Below, in pieces: positions 9,139 through 16,781 of a DNA stretch of 64,000 bases. Below the pieces are notes generated by a model. The model saw only the letters and a program-made list of their open reading frames with translations. It searched no databases and had not been told where the DNA came from. Location: positions 620,001 through 684,000 of the forward strand of contig CAWCIV010000001.1 of assembly GCA_963795805.1 (NCBI GenBank). Direction: 5' to 3'. Each line of letters starts with the position of its first letter. The first letter of the stretch is position 1. The position numbers were made by a program, and so were the translations under genes. This DNA comes from JALYYC01 sp963795805. GTDB lineage: Bacteria; Chloroflexota; Dormibacteria; CF-121.

Positions 9139-10139
9139 GCCGTGTCCTTGTCATCGATGCCCGTTGCGGCCGTGTCGGTTTCATGAGCGCCGGAGGCGGC
9201 GGCAGCGTCCGCCTCGGGTGTGAGGGGAACACGCCCAACGCCTGGCAGTCGCAGCTTGACACTCCGCAAAAAGTTGGCGGCAATGCTGAACAGGATCAGC
9301 GCCTGGAGCATGTACACGAGATTTCCCGACACGCCCGCATCACTCTGCATGACGGAACCGCCGCCATGCAGGGCGCCAAACAGTGACGCGGCCAGGATGA
9401 TGCCGACGGCGCTATTCAGCCCGAGCAGGGCGACCGCAATGGCATCAAAGCCGGTCGTATCGGTGAAGTACTGGTCGGTCAGGTTGTGGTCGACGCCCGC
9501 GACCTGGACCGCGCCCGCCAACCCGGCGAACGCTCCGGCGATCAGCATCGTCACGATCAGCGTTCGGCGGACGCCGATGCCCGCGTAGCGGGCGGCGCGC
9601 TGGCTCTGGCCGACCGCGCGGATCTCGTATCCGAGGGACGTCCGCCAGAGTAAGAAGGCATACAAGGCGGCGGCCGCGAGGGCGATGAAGAGCCCGGTAT
9701 GGGCGCGATAGACCGAGGCCGGTAGGCCAAAGATGATCACACTGTTGTCGTGGGGCAGGAGGGTTGGCAACTCAGCTGAGTGCGAGATCGGTGACGAACG
9801 CGAGCTGCCGTGCGGCAGTTGGAGGGGCCCGCCGATGATCAAGAACCTCAAGAACCACTGGGCGACGAAGTTCAACATGATGGTGGTCACCACCTCGTGG
9901 GCGCCGGTCACGGCTTTCAGGACGCCTACGATTCCGGCCCAGGCCGCCCCCGCCAGCGCGCCTGCGATAAGGACCAGCGGCAGCAGCAGGATGGCGGGGA
10001 GGCCGCCGACGTGGATGCCGACCGTCGTTGCGGCGATCGCGCCCATGATCAACTGGCCCTCGGCGCCGATGTTGAACATGCCGGCGCGGAAGGGGAGGGC
10101 GACGGCGATGCCGGTCATGATCAGCGGGGTCATGAACAC
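9135..10139 (-). CDS. Nucleoside ABC importer permease A (N-terminus probably frameshifted)
   Basis: Membrane permease of the NupP/YufP type. From GTG at 10139 it has 334 residues with about eight hydrophobic segments, including FRAGMFNIGAEGQLIMGAIA (family signature), VTGAHEVVTTIMLNFVAQW and a C-terminal charged tail. The start is too late: in the same frame, codons upstream encode GIPLGSVGLAFLAGAVIVGV and NPLLAYQALICGGFG, a typical first membrane segment and loop. No usual start codon exists in that frame before a TAA at about 10369. An ATG at 10380 opens the adjacent frame (MAAVTKRSARQG), and dropping one base between about 10320 and 10360 would join them into a protein of about 414 residues. 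The real gene is therefore most likely 9135-10380 with a +1 indel. Confidence 0.88.
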   Translation of the reverse strand: MFMTPLIMTGIAVALPFRAGMFNIGAEGQLIMGAIAATTVGIHVGGLPAILLLPLVLIAGALAGAAWAGIVGVLKAVTGAHEVVTTIMLNFVAQWFLRFLIIGGPLQLPHGSSRSSPISHSAELPTLLPHDNSVIIFGLPASVYRAHTGLFIALAAAALYAFLLWRTSLGYEIRAVGQSQRAARYAGIGVRRTLIVTMLIAGAFAGLAGAVQVAGVDHNLTDQYFTDTTGFDAIAVALLGLNSAVGIILAASLFGALHGGGSVMQSDAGVSGNLVYMLQALILFSIAANFLRSVKLRLPGVGRVPLTPEADAAAASGAHETDTAATGIDDKDTA

Positions 10140-10415
10140 CAGCGTGTTGGAGAGCTGGAGGGCCGGTTGCTCGCCGCCGAAGCAGAAGAGCCCGAAGCCG
10201 CCGCAAATCAGAGCCTGGTAGGCGAGGAGCGGGTTCCCGCCGGTGACGCCGACGATGACGGCGCCCGCGAGGAAAGCGAGGCCGACCGAGCCGAGCGGAA
10301 TGCCGAGCGCCCGGCCGGCCCGCCTGACTGACTGCCAATGGCGGGCCTTGCCGGGCGCTGCGCTTAGTTACCGCGGCCATCTGGCCGCTTCACTTTAGAC
10401 GACTCTCGCGCGTTC

Positions 10416-11498
10416 TTACGGAACCGTGTCGGGGACCGTGGTGCCGGATTTGATCTTGGCGATCATGTCATCGACCGCCGCCTTGACATCCGCCGGGAGC
10501 GTCAGGTGATCCACCTGGTAGCCGACTCCGTCATTGCTCAGGTCCGTAAGTCGTGATACCGCCCTTGAACGGCCATCCGTCATGGACCGTCTTGATGGCG
10601 TCGTAGGTCGAGACGTCCACTTTCTTCAGCGCACTGACGATGACCGACTTGTCGAAGTGCCCCTCGGTCCGCATCGACACCGATGCTGTAGACGCCCGCC
10701 TTCCCGGCATTCGGTCAGGACGCCATTGCCGCAGCCACCCGCGACCTGGAACAGGATGTCCGCGCCATGGGCGATCTGGTCGTCCGCGACCCGGCGCATT
10801 TGGTCGGGTCGGCGAAATCGTTCGAGTAGCCATTCAAGGGGCTTGAGCGAGGGGTCGACCATGTTTCGCCGCCCACTGGTAGCCCGCGATGTAGTGGTCA
10901 ACCGGTGGGATCTTGATGCCGCCGACCGATCCGATGGTGTTGCGTCTTCTTCGGGTCGGCGCCGTCCTTCTCGAGCACCCGGCTATCGTGCCTACCAGCG
11001 CGCCCGCTTCCTGCTCCTTGAACGAGAGTCCGGCAACGTTCGTGTGATTGAGGTCATTGCCCTTATCGTCGGCGCCGGTCACCGTCGATGATGGCGAAGT
11101 GGATGTTCGGGAACTGGCCGGATACGGTGCCGATCGAGGTTAGCCATCAGGAAGCCGACGCCGATGACCAGGTCATAGCCCTTCTGGGCATAGTTCGTCA
11201 GGTTGGGGATGTAGTCGGCGTTGGCGTGGGACTCGACGACGTCGCCCTGAACGCCGCCAATCTGACCCTTGCAGGAGAGGCTGGAACAGATGTTGCCGGT
11301 CGAGGCCGCCTTGCTCAGGCCGAGCGCGGCGAGGTGGTTGAAGCTCTTGTCATTGAGCCCGCCGGTGTCCGTCACCAGTCCGACTTTGTACGTTTTCGTC
11401 GACCCGCCGCTGGTCGGGGTACTGCCGCAGGCCGCCATGAAGACGGCCAGCATCAACCCCACACCGACGCTCAACAAACGAACGCGTGGCTGCCTCAT
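10416..11498 (-). pseudogene. BMP-family nucleoside-binding lipoprotein (second of three), with ten single-base indels
   Basis: The ATG at 11498 follows a strong ribosome-binding site (GGGGAGGA). It opens MRQPRVRLLSVGVGLMLAVF with lipobox MAAC, then KVGLVTDTGGLNDKSFNHLA. The rest of a PnrA/Bmp protein is recoverable only by switching frame: NVAGLSFKEQEAGALVGTIA, NTIGSVGGIKIPPVDHYIAG, ADDQIAHGADILFQVAGGCG, GHFDKSVIVSALKKVDVS and a TTVPDTVP end at 10416. Indel sites fall near 11140, 11082, 10980, 10941, 10863, 10835, 10795, 10711, 10662 and 10544. Eight look like one extra base and two like one missing base, and the net gain is six bases, so the overall length stays a multiple of three. The corrected protein has about 358 residues with no internal stop and intact motifs. 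I read this as a poorly sequenced intact gene or a very fresh pseudogene. Confidence 0.82.
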
Positions 11499-11587
11499 AC
11501 GTCCTCCCCTTCCAGGTGATGGGCGAGAGCCCGCGGAGCCCTTGCCCCGTGACTCAGTTCGGCCGGATTGTAGCACGCGAATTGCGG

Positions 11588-12640
11588 CTAATTCTTGTCT
11601 AACAATCTCGCCGGGTCCGTCCCCGCCGCAAGGGCGGTTTGCAACTCGCTGAGATGGCGGCGCATCTCGGGGGTTACCCGTGCATCGAGCTCGTGGAAGG
11701 GAGCCAATCCGACGGCGCCGTCGGCAAGGCCAAGGCGACGGAGTCCGCCGAGCCCGCGACCCGCCACCGCCTCGAGCACAACCGTTTCGACGGCGACGTC
11801 GGCGTGGGTCAGGGCGCTCGTGAGGAGGCAGGAACGGGCCGAAGGGTCGCCAACGTAGTCATCGAAGCCGGCGCCGATGCAGAGCCGGCCCGCCCGGGCC
11901 GCCGCCGGCAGGGCGCCCTGCCCGGTCCTGCCCCCGGCGCCGAAGATGACATCGGCGCCCTGGTCGATGAACTGCCGGGCCTCCGCATCGCCCCATACGG
12001 CATTCCCGAAGGGCGGGCCGTCGGTGGCGCCCTGGTACCGTCCGAGCACGCGGACTGCCGGATCGATGAAGGCGGCACCGCGCTCGAAGCCATGGCGGTA
12101 TCGGGTCATGGCGTCGCTCTCCAGGCCGTAGACGCCTCCGAGGATCCGGCTGTGGCTGACCATCGCGGCCAGCGCCCCGGCGAGGAAGGCGGCCTGATCC
12201 TCGCGAAACGCGATCACCACCAGGTTGGCCGGCGGGCTCAGGGTCACCAGCGGATCGACGAGCACGAACCGAACCGCCGGACGCCGGGACGCAACGGCAG
12301 CGACCGCCTCGGTCAGGAGAAAGCTGCCGGCGATGACGAGGTCCGACCGGTCCGCGGCGACCTCAAGGTTCGCCTCGGCATCCGTCGGACCGGTCGAGCG
12401 GCGCAGCTCGGCCAGCACGCAGGGGTTGGCACGCGCCGCCGCTTGCAGGCCGGCCCAGCCCTGCGCATCAACCGGCGAGTCCAGCTGGGTGACGTCGGTC
12501 ACGAAGGCAACCCGTAAGGTAGTCGCGCACGCCGTTGACCCTGTCGGTGAAACCAGGGCTGGTGAGGACGGGACCTCGGGCGCCGAGGAAAGCAGCAGCG
12601 CGAGGGTCGAGAGCGCGAGAACGATCCCGGCGAGCGTCAG
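11588..12640 (-). CDS. Divergent BMP-family solute-binding protein (third of three), probable CTG start
   Basis: About 350 residues. The core has the BMP layout (LRVAFVTDVTQLDSPVDAQG; FREDQAAFLAGALAAMVSHS; the ADVIFGAGGRTGQGAL segment; a FDDYVGDPSARSCLLTSALT loop) but with weaker conservation than the other two, and no lipobox Cys. It starts instead with a hydrophobic anchor or signal (TLAGIVLALSTLALLL). No ATG, GTG or TTG occurs in frame between the end of the upp gene and the conserved core. A CTG at 12640-12638 overlaps the TGA of upp as CTGA, exactly where an ATGA junction would be expected. I therefore place the start there. A longer frame reaching GTG at 12790 would lie within upp and is unlikely. 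Role: nucleoside or base binding or sensing, inferred from context. Confidence 0.78.
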   Translation of the reverse strand: MTLAGIVLALSTLALLLSSAPEVPSSPALVSPTGSTACATTLRVAFVTDVTQLDSPVDAQGWAGLQAAARANPCVLAELRRSTGPTDAEANLEVAADRSDLVIAGSFLLTEAVAAVASRRPAVRFVLVDPLVTLSPPANLVVIAFREDQAAFLAGALAAMVSHSRILGGVYGLESDAMTRYRHGFERGAAFIDPAVRVLGRYQGATDGPPFGNAVWGDAEARQFIDQGADVIFGAGGRTGQGALPAAARAGRLCIGAGFDDYVGDPSARSCLLTSALTHADVAVETVVLEAVAGRGLGGLRRLGLADGAVGLAPFHELDARVTPEMRRHLSELQTALAAGTDPARLLDKN

Positions 12641-13257
12641 GTACCGAAGAGACGGTCCCCGTAGTCGCCAAGCCCGGGCATGATGTATTTCTGGGTGTTG
12701 AGCTGGCGGTCCCGGGCGGCGGCGAACACGCGAACCTCCGGGTACGCCTCCTCCAATGCCGCGATCCCCTCGGGCGCCGCGACCACGCACACTAGACGAA
12801 CGCTTGCCGGCTGGTATTCCTTCAGGATCTCGACCGCCTTGCGGGCGGTGCCGCCGGTGGCCAGCATCGGATCGAGGATCATCACGGCCTTGCCGCGGAT
12901 GTCGGGAGGCAGCTTGACGTAGTAGCGGGAGGCGACGGCGGTCCGCTCGTCCCGCTCGAGGCCGATGTATCCGACGGTCACTTCCGGCAGCAGCTCCAGG
13001 ACGGGGCCGAGCAAGCCAAGGCCAGCCCGCAGGATCGGCACCGCCACCACGCGATCGGCGATGGCATAGCCTTCCGTCGCCTCGAGCGGGGTTTGCAGCG
13101 GGAAGACTCGGCTGCGCAGGTCACGGGTCGCCTCGTAGAGCAACAGCGTGATGATCCGGTCGGAGAACTCTCGGAACTGGTCCGGCGGCGTGTCGCGGTC
13201 CCGCAGGCGGGTCAGGTAGTGCGCCACCAGTGGATGTTCGACCAGGTGCAGCGTCAT
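12637..13257 (-). CDS. upp: Uracil phosphoribosyltransferase
   Basis: 206 residues, normal length for the family. Transfers the phosphoribosyl group of PRPP to uracil to give UMP. The PRPP loop VMILDPMLATGGTA sits at residues 125-138, and the uracil-binding C-terminal segment is IMPGLGDYGDRLFGT. Residues VAVPILRAGLGLL form the conserved flexible-loop side. The ATG at 13257 overlaps the stop of the preceding YdeI-like gene as ATGA, and its own TGA overlaps the CTG of the next BMP-family gene. Placed directly after uridine phosphorylase in the same direction, it would recapture the uracil released by phosphorolysis. Confidence 0.95.
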   Translation of the reverse strand: MTLHLVEHPLVAHYLTRLRDRDTPPDQFREFSDRIITLLLYEATRDLRSRVFPLQTPLEATEGYAIADRVVAVPILRAGLGLLGPVLELLPEVTVGYIGLERDERTAVASRYYVKLPPDIRGKAVMILDPMLATGGTARKAVEILKEYQPASVRLVCVVAAPEGIAALEEAYPEVRVFAAARDRQLNTQKYIMPGLGDYGDRLFGT

Positions 13258-13610
13258 GCGCGTGCCTTTTTGACCAGGTCCGGGGGAATCACCGCAAGAC
13301 CAACCTTCGTCATCCGGCCATCCTTGAGCAGCCGGGCGATTCGGGTGACATTGGACTCGGCCCAGTTGCTGCCAGGACGTCTTGGCGTAAAGCGGGTGGT
13401 GTAGCTCATCTCATCGATGCGCTTCGTCAATCCGTCGATCCATCCATAGCAGAGCGCCTCCTCGACCGACTCGTCATAGCTGATGCCGCCCTTCCCTGAC
13501 GCCTTCTTGTTGTACACGAGCCAGATCTCCTTGTGGTCGGCATGATGCTGTGCCAGCCAGCGTCGCCACTCGGCGCGCGACGCGACCACCAGCCTCTGGC
13601 CAATCTCCAT
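13254..13610 (-). CDS. YdeI/OmpD-associated family protein
   Basis: 118 residues, soluble. The fold is recognised from RAEWRRWLAQHHADHKEIWL, SYDESVEEALCYGWIDGLTK and the FTPRRPGSNWAESNVTRIARLL block, which together define the bacteriocin-protection YdeI/OmpD-associated family (N-terminal part). No enzymatic activity is established for this family. It lies 3 bp after the uridine phosphorylase gene and overlaps upp by 4 bp, so it is translated with the salvage enzymes; whether it has a part in nucleoside metabolism is unknown. Confidence 0.85.
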   Translation of the reverse strand: MEIGQRLVVASRAEWRRWLAQHHADHKEIWLVYNKKASGKGGISYDESVEEALCYGWIDGLTKRIDEMSYTTRFTPRRPGSNWAESNVTRIARLLKDGRMTKVGLAVIPPDLVKKARA

Positions 13611-13613
13611 CCG

Positions 13614-14366
13614 TCATCCGACCGCCGCGCGGGTGGTCAGGGCAGCAATCGCCACCTCGAACATCGGTGTCAGATCGAGCGTCGCGACGCGTGACGGCTC
13701 GATGTCCGGTTCGCCCGGCTCGTTGACCACGGTGAGGATGGCGCCGCCGCGGAGTCCCCGCAACGAGCACAAGGTGAAGATCGTCGACGATTCCATGTCA
13801 TTGCAGAGGACGCGGGCGCGCTGCCACACGCGGATCGCCTGCTCGAGATCCTCTCGCCGCGGCATCTCCGCGGCATGCAGGTCCGGATAGAGGGCGTCGT
13901 GGCTGCGCACGATCCCAGCATGGACGCGGGCGTTGCGAGCCTTCCCGGCGGCCAGCATGTCCCGCACCAGTTCGTGGTCGGCGACCGCCGGGTAGCCAAG
14001 AGGGACGTACGGTGGTGTCGTCCCCTCGTCGCGGACCGCGGCGGTGGCGACCACCAGGTCACCGAAGCCGACGCCCTTCTGGATGGACCCGGTTGTGCCC
14101 ACCCGAATGAAGGTCCTCGCCCCGATTGCCGCCAGCTCCTCAATAGCAATGGCCGTCGAGGGGGAGCCGATCCCGGTGGAGCAGACGGAGACCGTCTGGC
14201 CGCCGACCTGGCCGGTATAGGTGGTGAACTCGCGGTTGCTCGCGATCAGCTTTGAGTGCTGAAAGAGGCGCGCGATCGACTCCGACCGCCCCGGATCGCC
14301 GGGCAGGAGCACCGCCTCGCCCACGTCGCCGGCTTTGCAGCGGATGTGGTACTGGACTGCGGCCAT
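13614..14366 (-). CDS. udp: Uridine phosphorylase (nucleoside phosphorylase family I)
   Basis: 250 residues, cytoplasmic. Cleaves uridine with phosphate to uracil and ribose-1-phosphate. Seen: phosphate loop LPGDPGRSESIA (residues 21-32), VCSTGIGSPSTAIAIEEL, RVGTTGSIQKGVGFGDLVV and NDMESSTIFTLCSLRGLRGG, where Met-Glu contacts the ribose. The GIGSPSTAI and MESSTIF motifs favour Udp over purine nucleoside phosphorylase DeoD, but substrate range in this family overlaps. The start ATG at 14366 precedes MAAVQYHIRCKAGDVGEA. It is followed by the ydeI-like and upp genes with essentially no spacing, forming a salvage operon with the BMP transporter. Confidence 0.9.
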   Translation of the reverse strand: MAAVQYHIRCKAGDVGEAVLLPGDPGRSESIARLFQHSKLIASNREFTTYTGQVGGQTVSVCSTGIGSPSTAIAIEELAAIGARTFIRVGTTGSIQKGVGFGDLVVATAAVRDEGTTPPYVPLGYPAVADHELVRDMLAAGKARNARVHAGIVRSHDALYPDLHAAEMPRREDLEQAIRVWQRARVLCNDMESSTIFTLCSLRGLRGGAILTVVNEPGEPDIEPSRVATLDLTPMFEVAIAALTTRAAVG

Positions 14367-14399
14367 GGCCGCCTGCAGTCTAAATCAAGCCGTCAATCG

Positions 14400-14855
14400 T
14401 CAGTTCGACCAGGAACTCGCGGTGCTGGTGGCCGTCGCGGTATCACCCATGAAGAGCCGCAGCAGGGGAGACGTGATCGGCTGCCGGTAGGTCACCGTGA
14501 CATGGATCGGCGCCCGCCTACCGCGCTCCACCAGCGACCCGGGCGAGACGCTGATGGCAACCAGGTTGGAGTCGATGGGGCCGAGGTTCTCCAGGACCGT
14601 CTGGCAGATAGCGGCGTCGCTGTAGCCGGTCGGGTGGGCGAGCCCGCCACTCACGGCCCAGCATGATGCCTGCGAGGTGCCTGCGGCTTCCAGGCTGCTG
14701 CCGGCGACGTAGGCGGCCTCCTGGGCAGCATGGTTCACCTTCGCGGTCGCGAGGGCCACCCCGGCGAACTGGACCGCGCTGAGGCCGAGCGCGAAGAGGA
14801 ACCCGAGGACAAGCGCAAATTCGATCGCGACCTGTCCTCTCGATGCCCCACGCAT
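14400..14855 (-). CDS. TadE-like pseudopilin, isolated copy
   Basis: 151 residues. The N-terminus GASRGQVAIEFALVLGFLFA is the TadE signature: a short basic leader, Gly-Gln, then a hydrophobic helix beginning V-x-I-E-F with the Glu at position 5 of the mature helix. It is followed by an extracytoplasmic domain rich in Ala, Ser and Thr with two Cys. TadE-like proteins are minor components of Tad/Flp pili or secretion systems processed by a prepilin peptidase. It is separated from the main tad group (16.8-19.4 kb) by the pyrimidine-nucleoside phosphorylase gene, and lies between two salvage genes on the same strand, which is an odd position. Confidence 0.8.
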   Translation of the reverse strand: MRGASRGQVAIEFALVLGFLFALGLSAVQFAGVALATAKVNHAAQEAAYVAGSSLEAAGTSQASCWAVSGGLAHPTGYSDAAICQTVLENLGPIDSNLVAISVSPGSLVERGRRAPIHVTVTYRQPITSPLLRLFMGDTATATSTASSWSN

Positions 14856-14890
14856 GCCCCCATGATCGTGGCGGCCAATTTCGGCGGGCC

Positions 14891-16201
14891 TTACGTATCC
14901 AGCCGCTCGATGCCCGAAACGGTGACGCGTCGCAAAAGAAGCGGGCGTGCCGTGGCCGTCGGTCCGATCGAGAAAGCCCCCGCAACGTCAGCCGTAGCGT
15001 TCTCGGCACCCTCTGGCGTCCGCGCGTGGATCGTGGCGAGCGGCTCTCCCGCGCCGACCGGGTCGCCGACCTTCTTGTGCAGGACGATGCCGACCGCGAG
15101 GTCGATCGGAGCATCCTTTCGATCGCGGCCGGCCCCGAGCGCCTTGCCGGCTAGCGCGATGGCCAGGGCGTCGATGGCCGTGACGAATCCGGCCGCCGGG
15201 GCCGGGACAGACTGCTGGACGGGAGCCGTCGGGAGGCGCCCCGGATCGTCGATCACGGCCGCGTCGCCCCATTGCGCAGTGATGAGTTCCGCAAGCTTGC
15301 GTAAGGCGCTCCCCTCCTCGAGCAGGCGGCGCAGGTTGACGGCTCTGACCCCGGCAAGCCGCAGCATCTCAGCTCCGAAGCGAAGCGAAAGCTCCGTGAG
15401 ATCGGCCGGTCCTCGATTGGCGAGCGTCTCGATCGCCTCCCTGACCTCGAGGGCGTTGCCGACCGCCTGACCTAGCGGCTGCTCCATGTCGGTCACGTAG
15501 GCGACGGTCTCGCGGCCGGCGCCGGCGCCGAGCGCGACCAGGGCACTGGCGAGCGCTTCGGCCTCGGTCACATTCGGGACGAAGGCGCCGCGACCGCATT
15601 TGACGTCGAGCAGAATCGCGTCGGCGCCCGCGGCCAGCTTCTTGCTCATCACGCTGCTGGCGATCAGCGGCAACGAGTCGACCGTGGCCGTCGCGTCGCG
15701 GAGCGCGTAGAAGACCTTGTCGGCGGGCACGATGTCAGCCGTCTGACCGGCGATCGCAATGCCGATCCGGCGGACCTGGTCGATGAAGGTGCTGGTGGCG
15801 AGGTCGACGTGGAAGCCCGGGATCGACTCCAGTTTGTCGAGCGTGCCGCCGCTGTGGCCGAGCGCTCGGCCGGACAGTTTGGCCACCGGGATCCCGGCGG
15901 CTGCGACCAGGGGCGCGACGACGAGCGTCGCCTTGTCACCGACGCCTCCGGTGGAGTGTTTGTCGACCTTGCGTCCCGGGATCGAGGAGAGGTCGAGCTG
16001 GCGCCCGCTTGCGGCCATCGCCAGCGTCAGTGTCCTGGTCTCCGCATCGGTCATGCCCTTTAGCCGCACCGCCATTAGCCAGGCGGCGAGCTGGTAATCG
16101 GGAATCGATCCGTCGGTTGCACCCCGGACCAGGAAGTCGATCGTCCCCGGGTCGTGCGCCTGTCCGTCGCGCTTCTCTCTGATGATGTCGAGCGCCGTCA
16201 C
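14891..16201 (-). CDS. Pyrimidine-nucleoside (thymidine) phosphorylase
   Basis: 436 residues, the usual length for the DeoA/Pdp family. Phosphorolyses thymidine, deoxyuridine or uridine to base and (deoxy)ribose-1-phosphate. Motifs: KHSTGGVGDKATLVVAPLVA (phosphate site, residues 81-100), SGRALGHSGGTLDKLESIPG (the family signature S-G-R-x-L-x-x-T/S-G-G-T-L-D-K-L-E), and the DAILLDVKCGRGAFV loop. The C-terminal domain (TAPVQQSVPAPAAGFVTAID) is intact. A Lys-versus-Met distinction between Pdp and DeoA cannot be made safely by eye, so no symbol is given. It heads the minus-strand salvage and transport run and is divergent from mntP with 22 bp between starts, so both promoters must be compressed there. 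Confidence 0.92.
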   Translation of the reverse strand: MTALDIIREKRDGQAHDPGTIDFLVRGATDGSIPDYQLAAWLMAVRLKGMTDAETRTLTLAMAASGRQLDLSSIPGRKVDKHSTGGVGDKATLVVAPLVAAAGIPVAKLSGRALGHSGGTLDKLESIPGFHVDLATSTFIDQVRRIGIAIAGQTADIVPADKVFYALRDATATVDSLPLIASSVMSKKLAAGADAILLDVKCGRGAFVPNVTEAEALASALVALGAGAGRETVAYVTDMEQPLGQAVGNALEVREAIETLANRGPADLTELSLRFGAEMLRLAGVRAVNLRRLLEEGSALRKLAELITAQWGDAAVIDDPGRLPTAPVQQSVPAPAAGFVTAIDALAIALAGKALGAGRDRKDAPIDLAVGIVLHKKVGDPVGAGEPLATIHARTPEGAENATADVAGAFSIGPTATARPLLLRRVTVSGIERLDT

Positions 16202-16223
16202 CCGGCAAGTTTAAATAGGCGCG

Positions 16224-16781
16224 ATGGTCCTCAAGCTGATTGGCCTGATCGTGCCCCTGGGGTTGGACACCTTCGCGGTCGCCGCCGCCCTGGGAATCAC
16301 TGGGCTCAAGCGGCAGGCCCGGCTCCGCGTCAGCCTGCTCTTCACCGGGTTCGAGATGGGGATGCCGCTGGTCGGGTTTTTTGGTGGCCGCCTTGCCGGC
16401 GAGGTGGCTGGCAATGCCGCGGACTACCTGGCGATCGCGATCCTGGTTGGCCTAGGACTCTACATGCTCAAGCCGGGCGACAACGAGGCGGAGGAGCAAT
16501 GGTTGGGTCTGTTGGCGCAGACGCGAGGCCTGCCGGCGATCATGCTCGGCGTCAGCATCAGTCTCGACGAGCTGGCGATTGGCTTTACGCTGGGGCTGCT
16601 GCGCCTGCCGGTGTTGCTCGTCATCGTGCTGATCGGGGTGCAGACGTTTACGGTGACCCAGATCGGCCTCACGCTGGGTTCTCGGATTGGCGAGCGGATT
16701 CGCGAAGGCGCTGAGCGCGTAGCCGGGGTTGCGCTGGCCGCCCTGGGCGTCCTGCTTCTGGTTGAGAAGCTACTTCACTAA
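16224..16781 (+). CDS. mntP: MntP-like manganese efflux pump
   Basis: 185 residues with six predicted membrane helices arranged as two inverted repeats. Seen: PLGLDTFAVAAALGITGLKR near the N-terminus (first-repeat Asp) and GVSISLDELAIGFTLGLLRL in the second half (second-repeat Asp), the acidic residues that carry Mn(II) transport in this family (DUF204). Length is normal. The last 12 bp overlap the end of the convergent TadG-like gene. Starts for this gene and the divergent phosphorylase are about 22 bp apart; I saw no yybP-ykoY riboswitch in that small gap. Confidence 0.87.
   Translation: MVLKLIGLIVPLGLDTFAVAAALGITGLKRQARLRVSLLFTGFEMGMPLVGFFGGRLAGEVAGNAADYLAIAILVGLGLYMLKPGDNEAEEQWLGLLAQTRGLPAIMLGVSISLDELAIGFTLGLLRLPVLLVIVLIGVQTFTVTQIGLTLGSRIGERIREGAERVAGVALAALGVLLLVEKLLH

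Noticed and set aside
10534..11519. Several plus-strand and minus-strand frames of 60-185 codons around the second BMP gene, as separate small genes
   Set aside because: They are fragments or shadows of one BMP-family gene broken by single-base indels; joining the frames restores a full protein.
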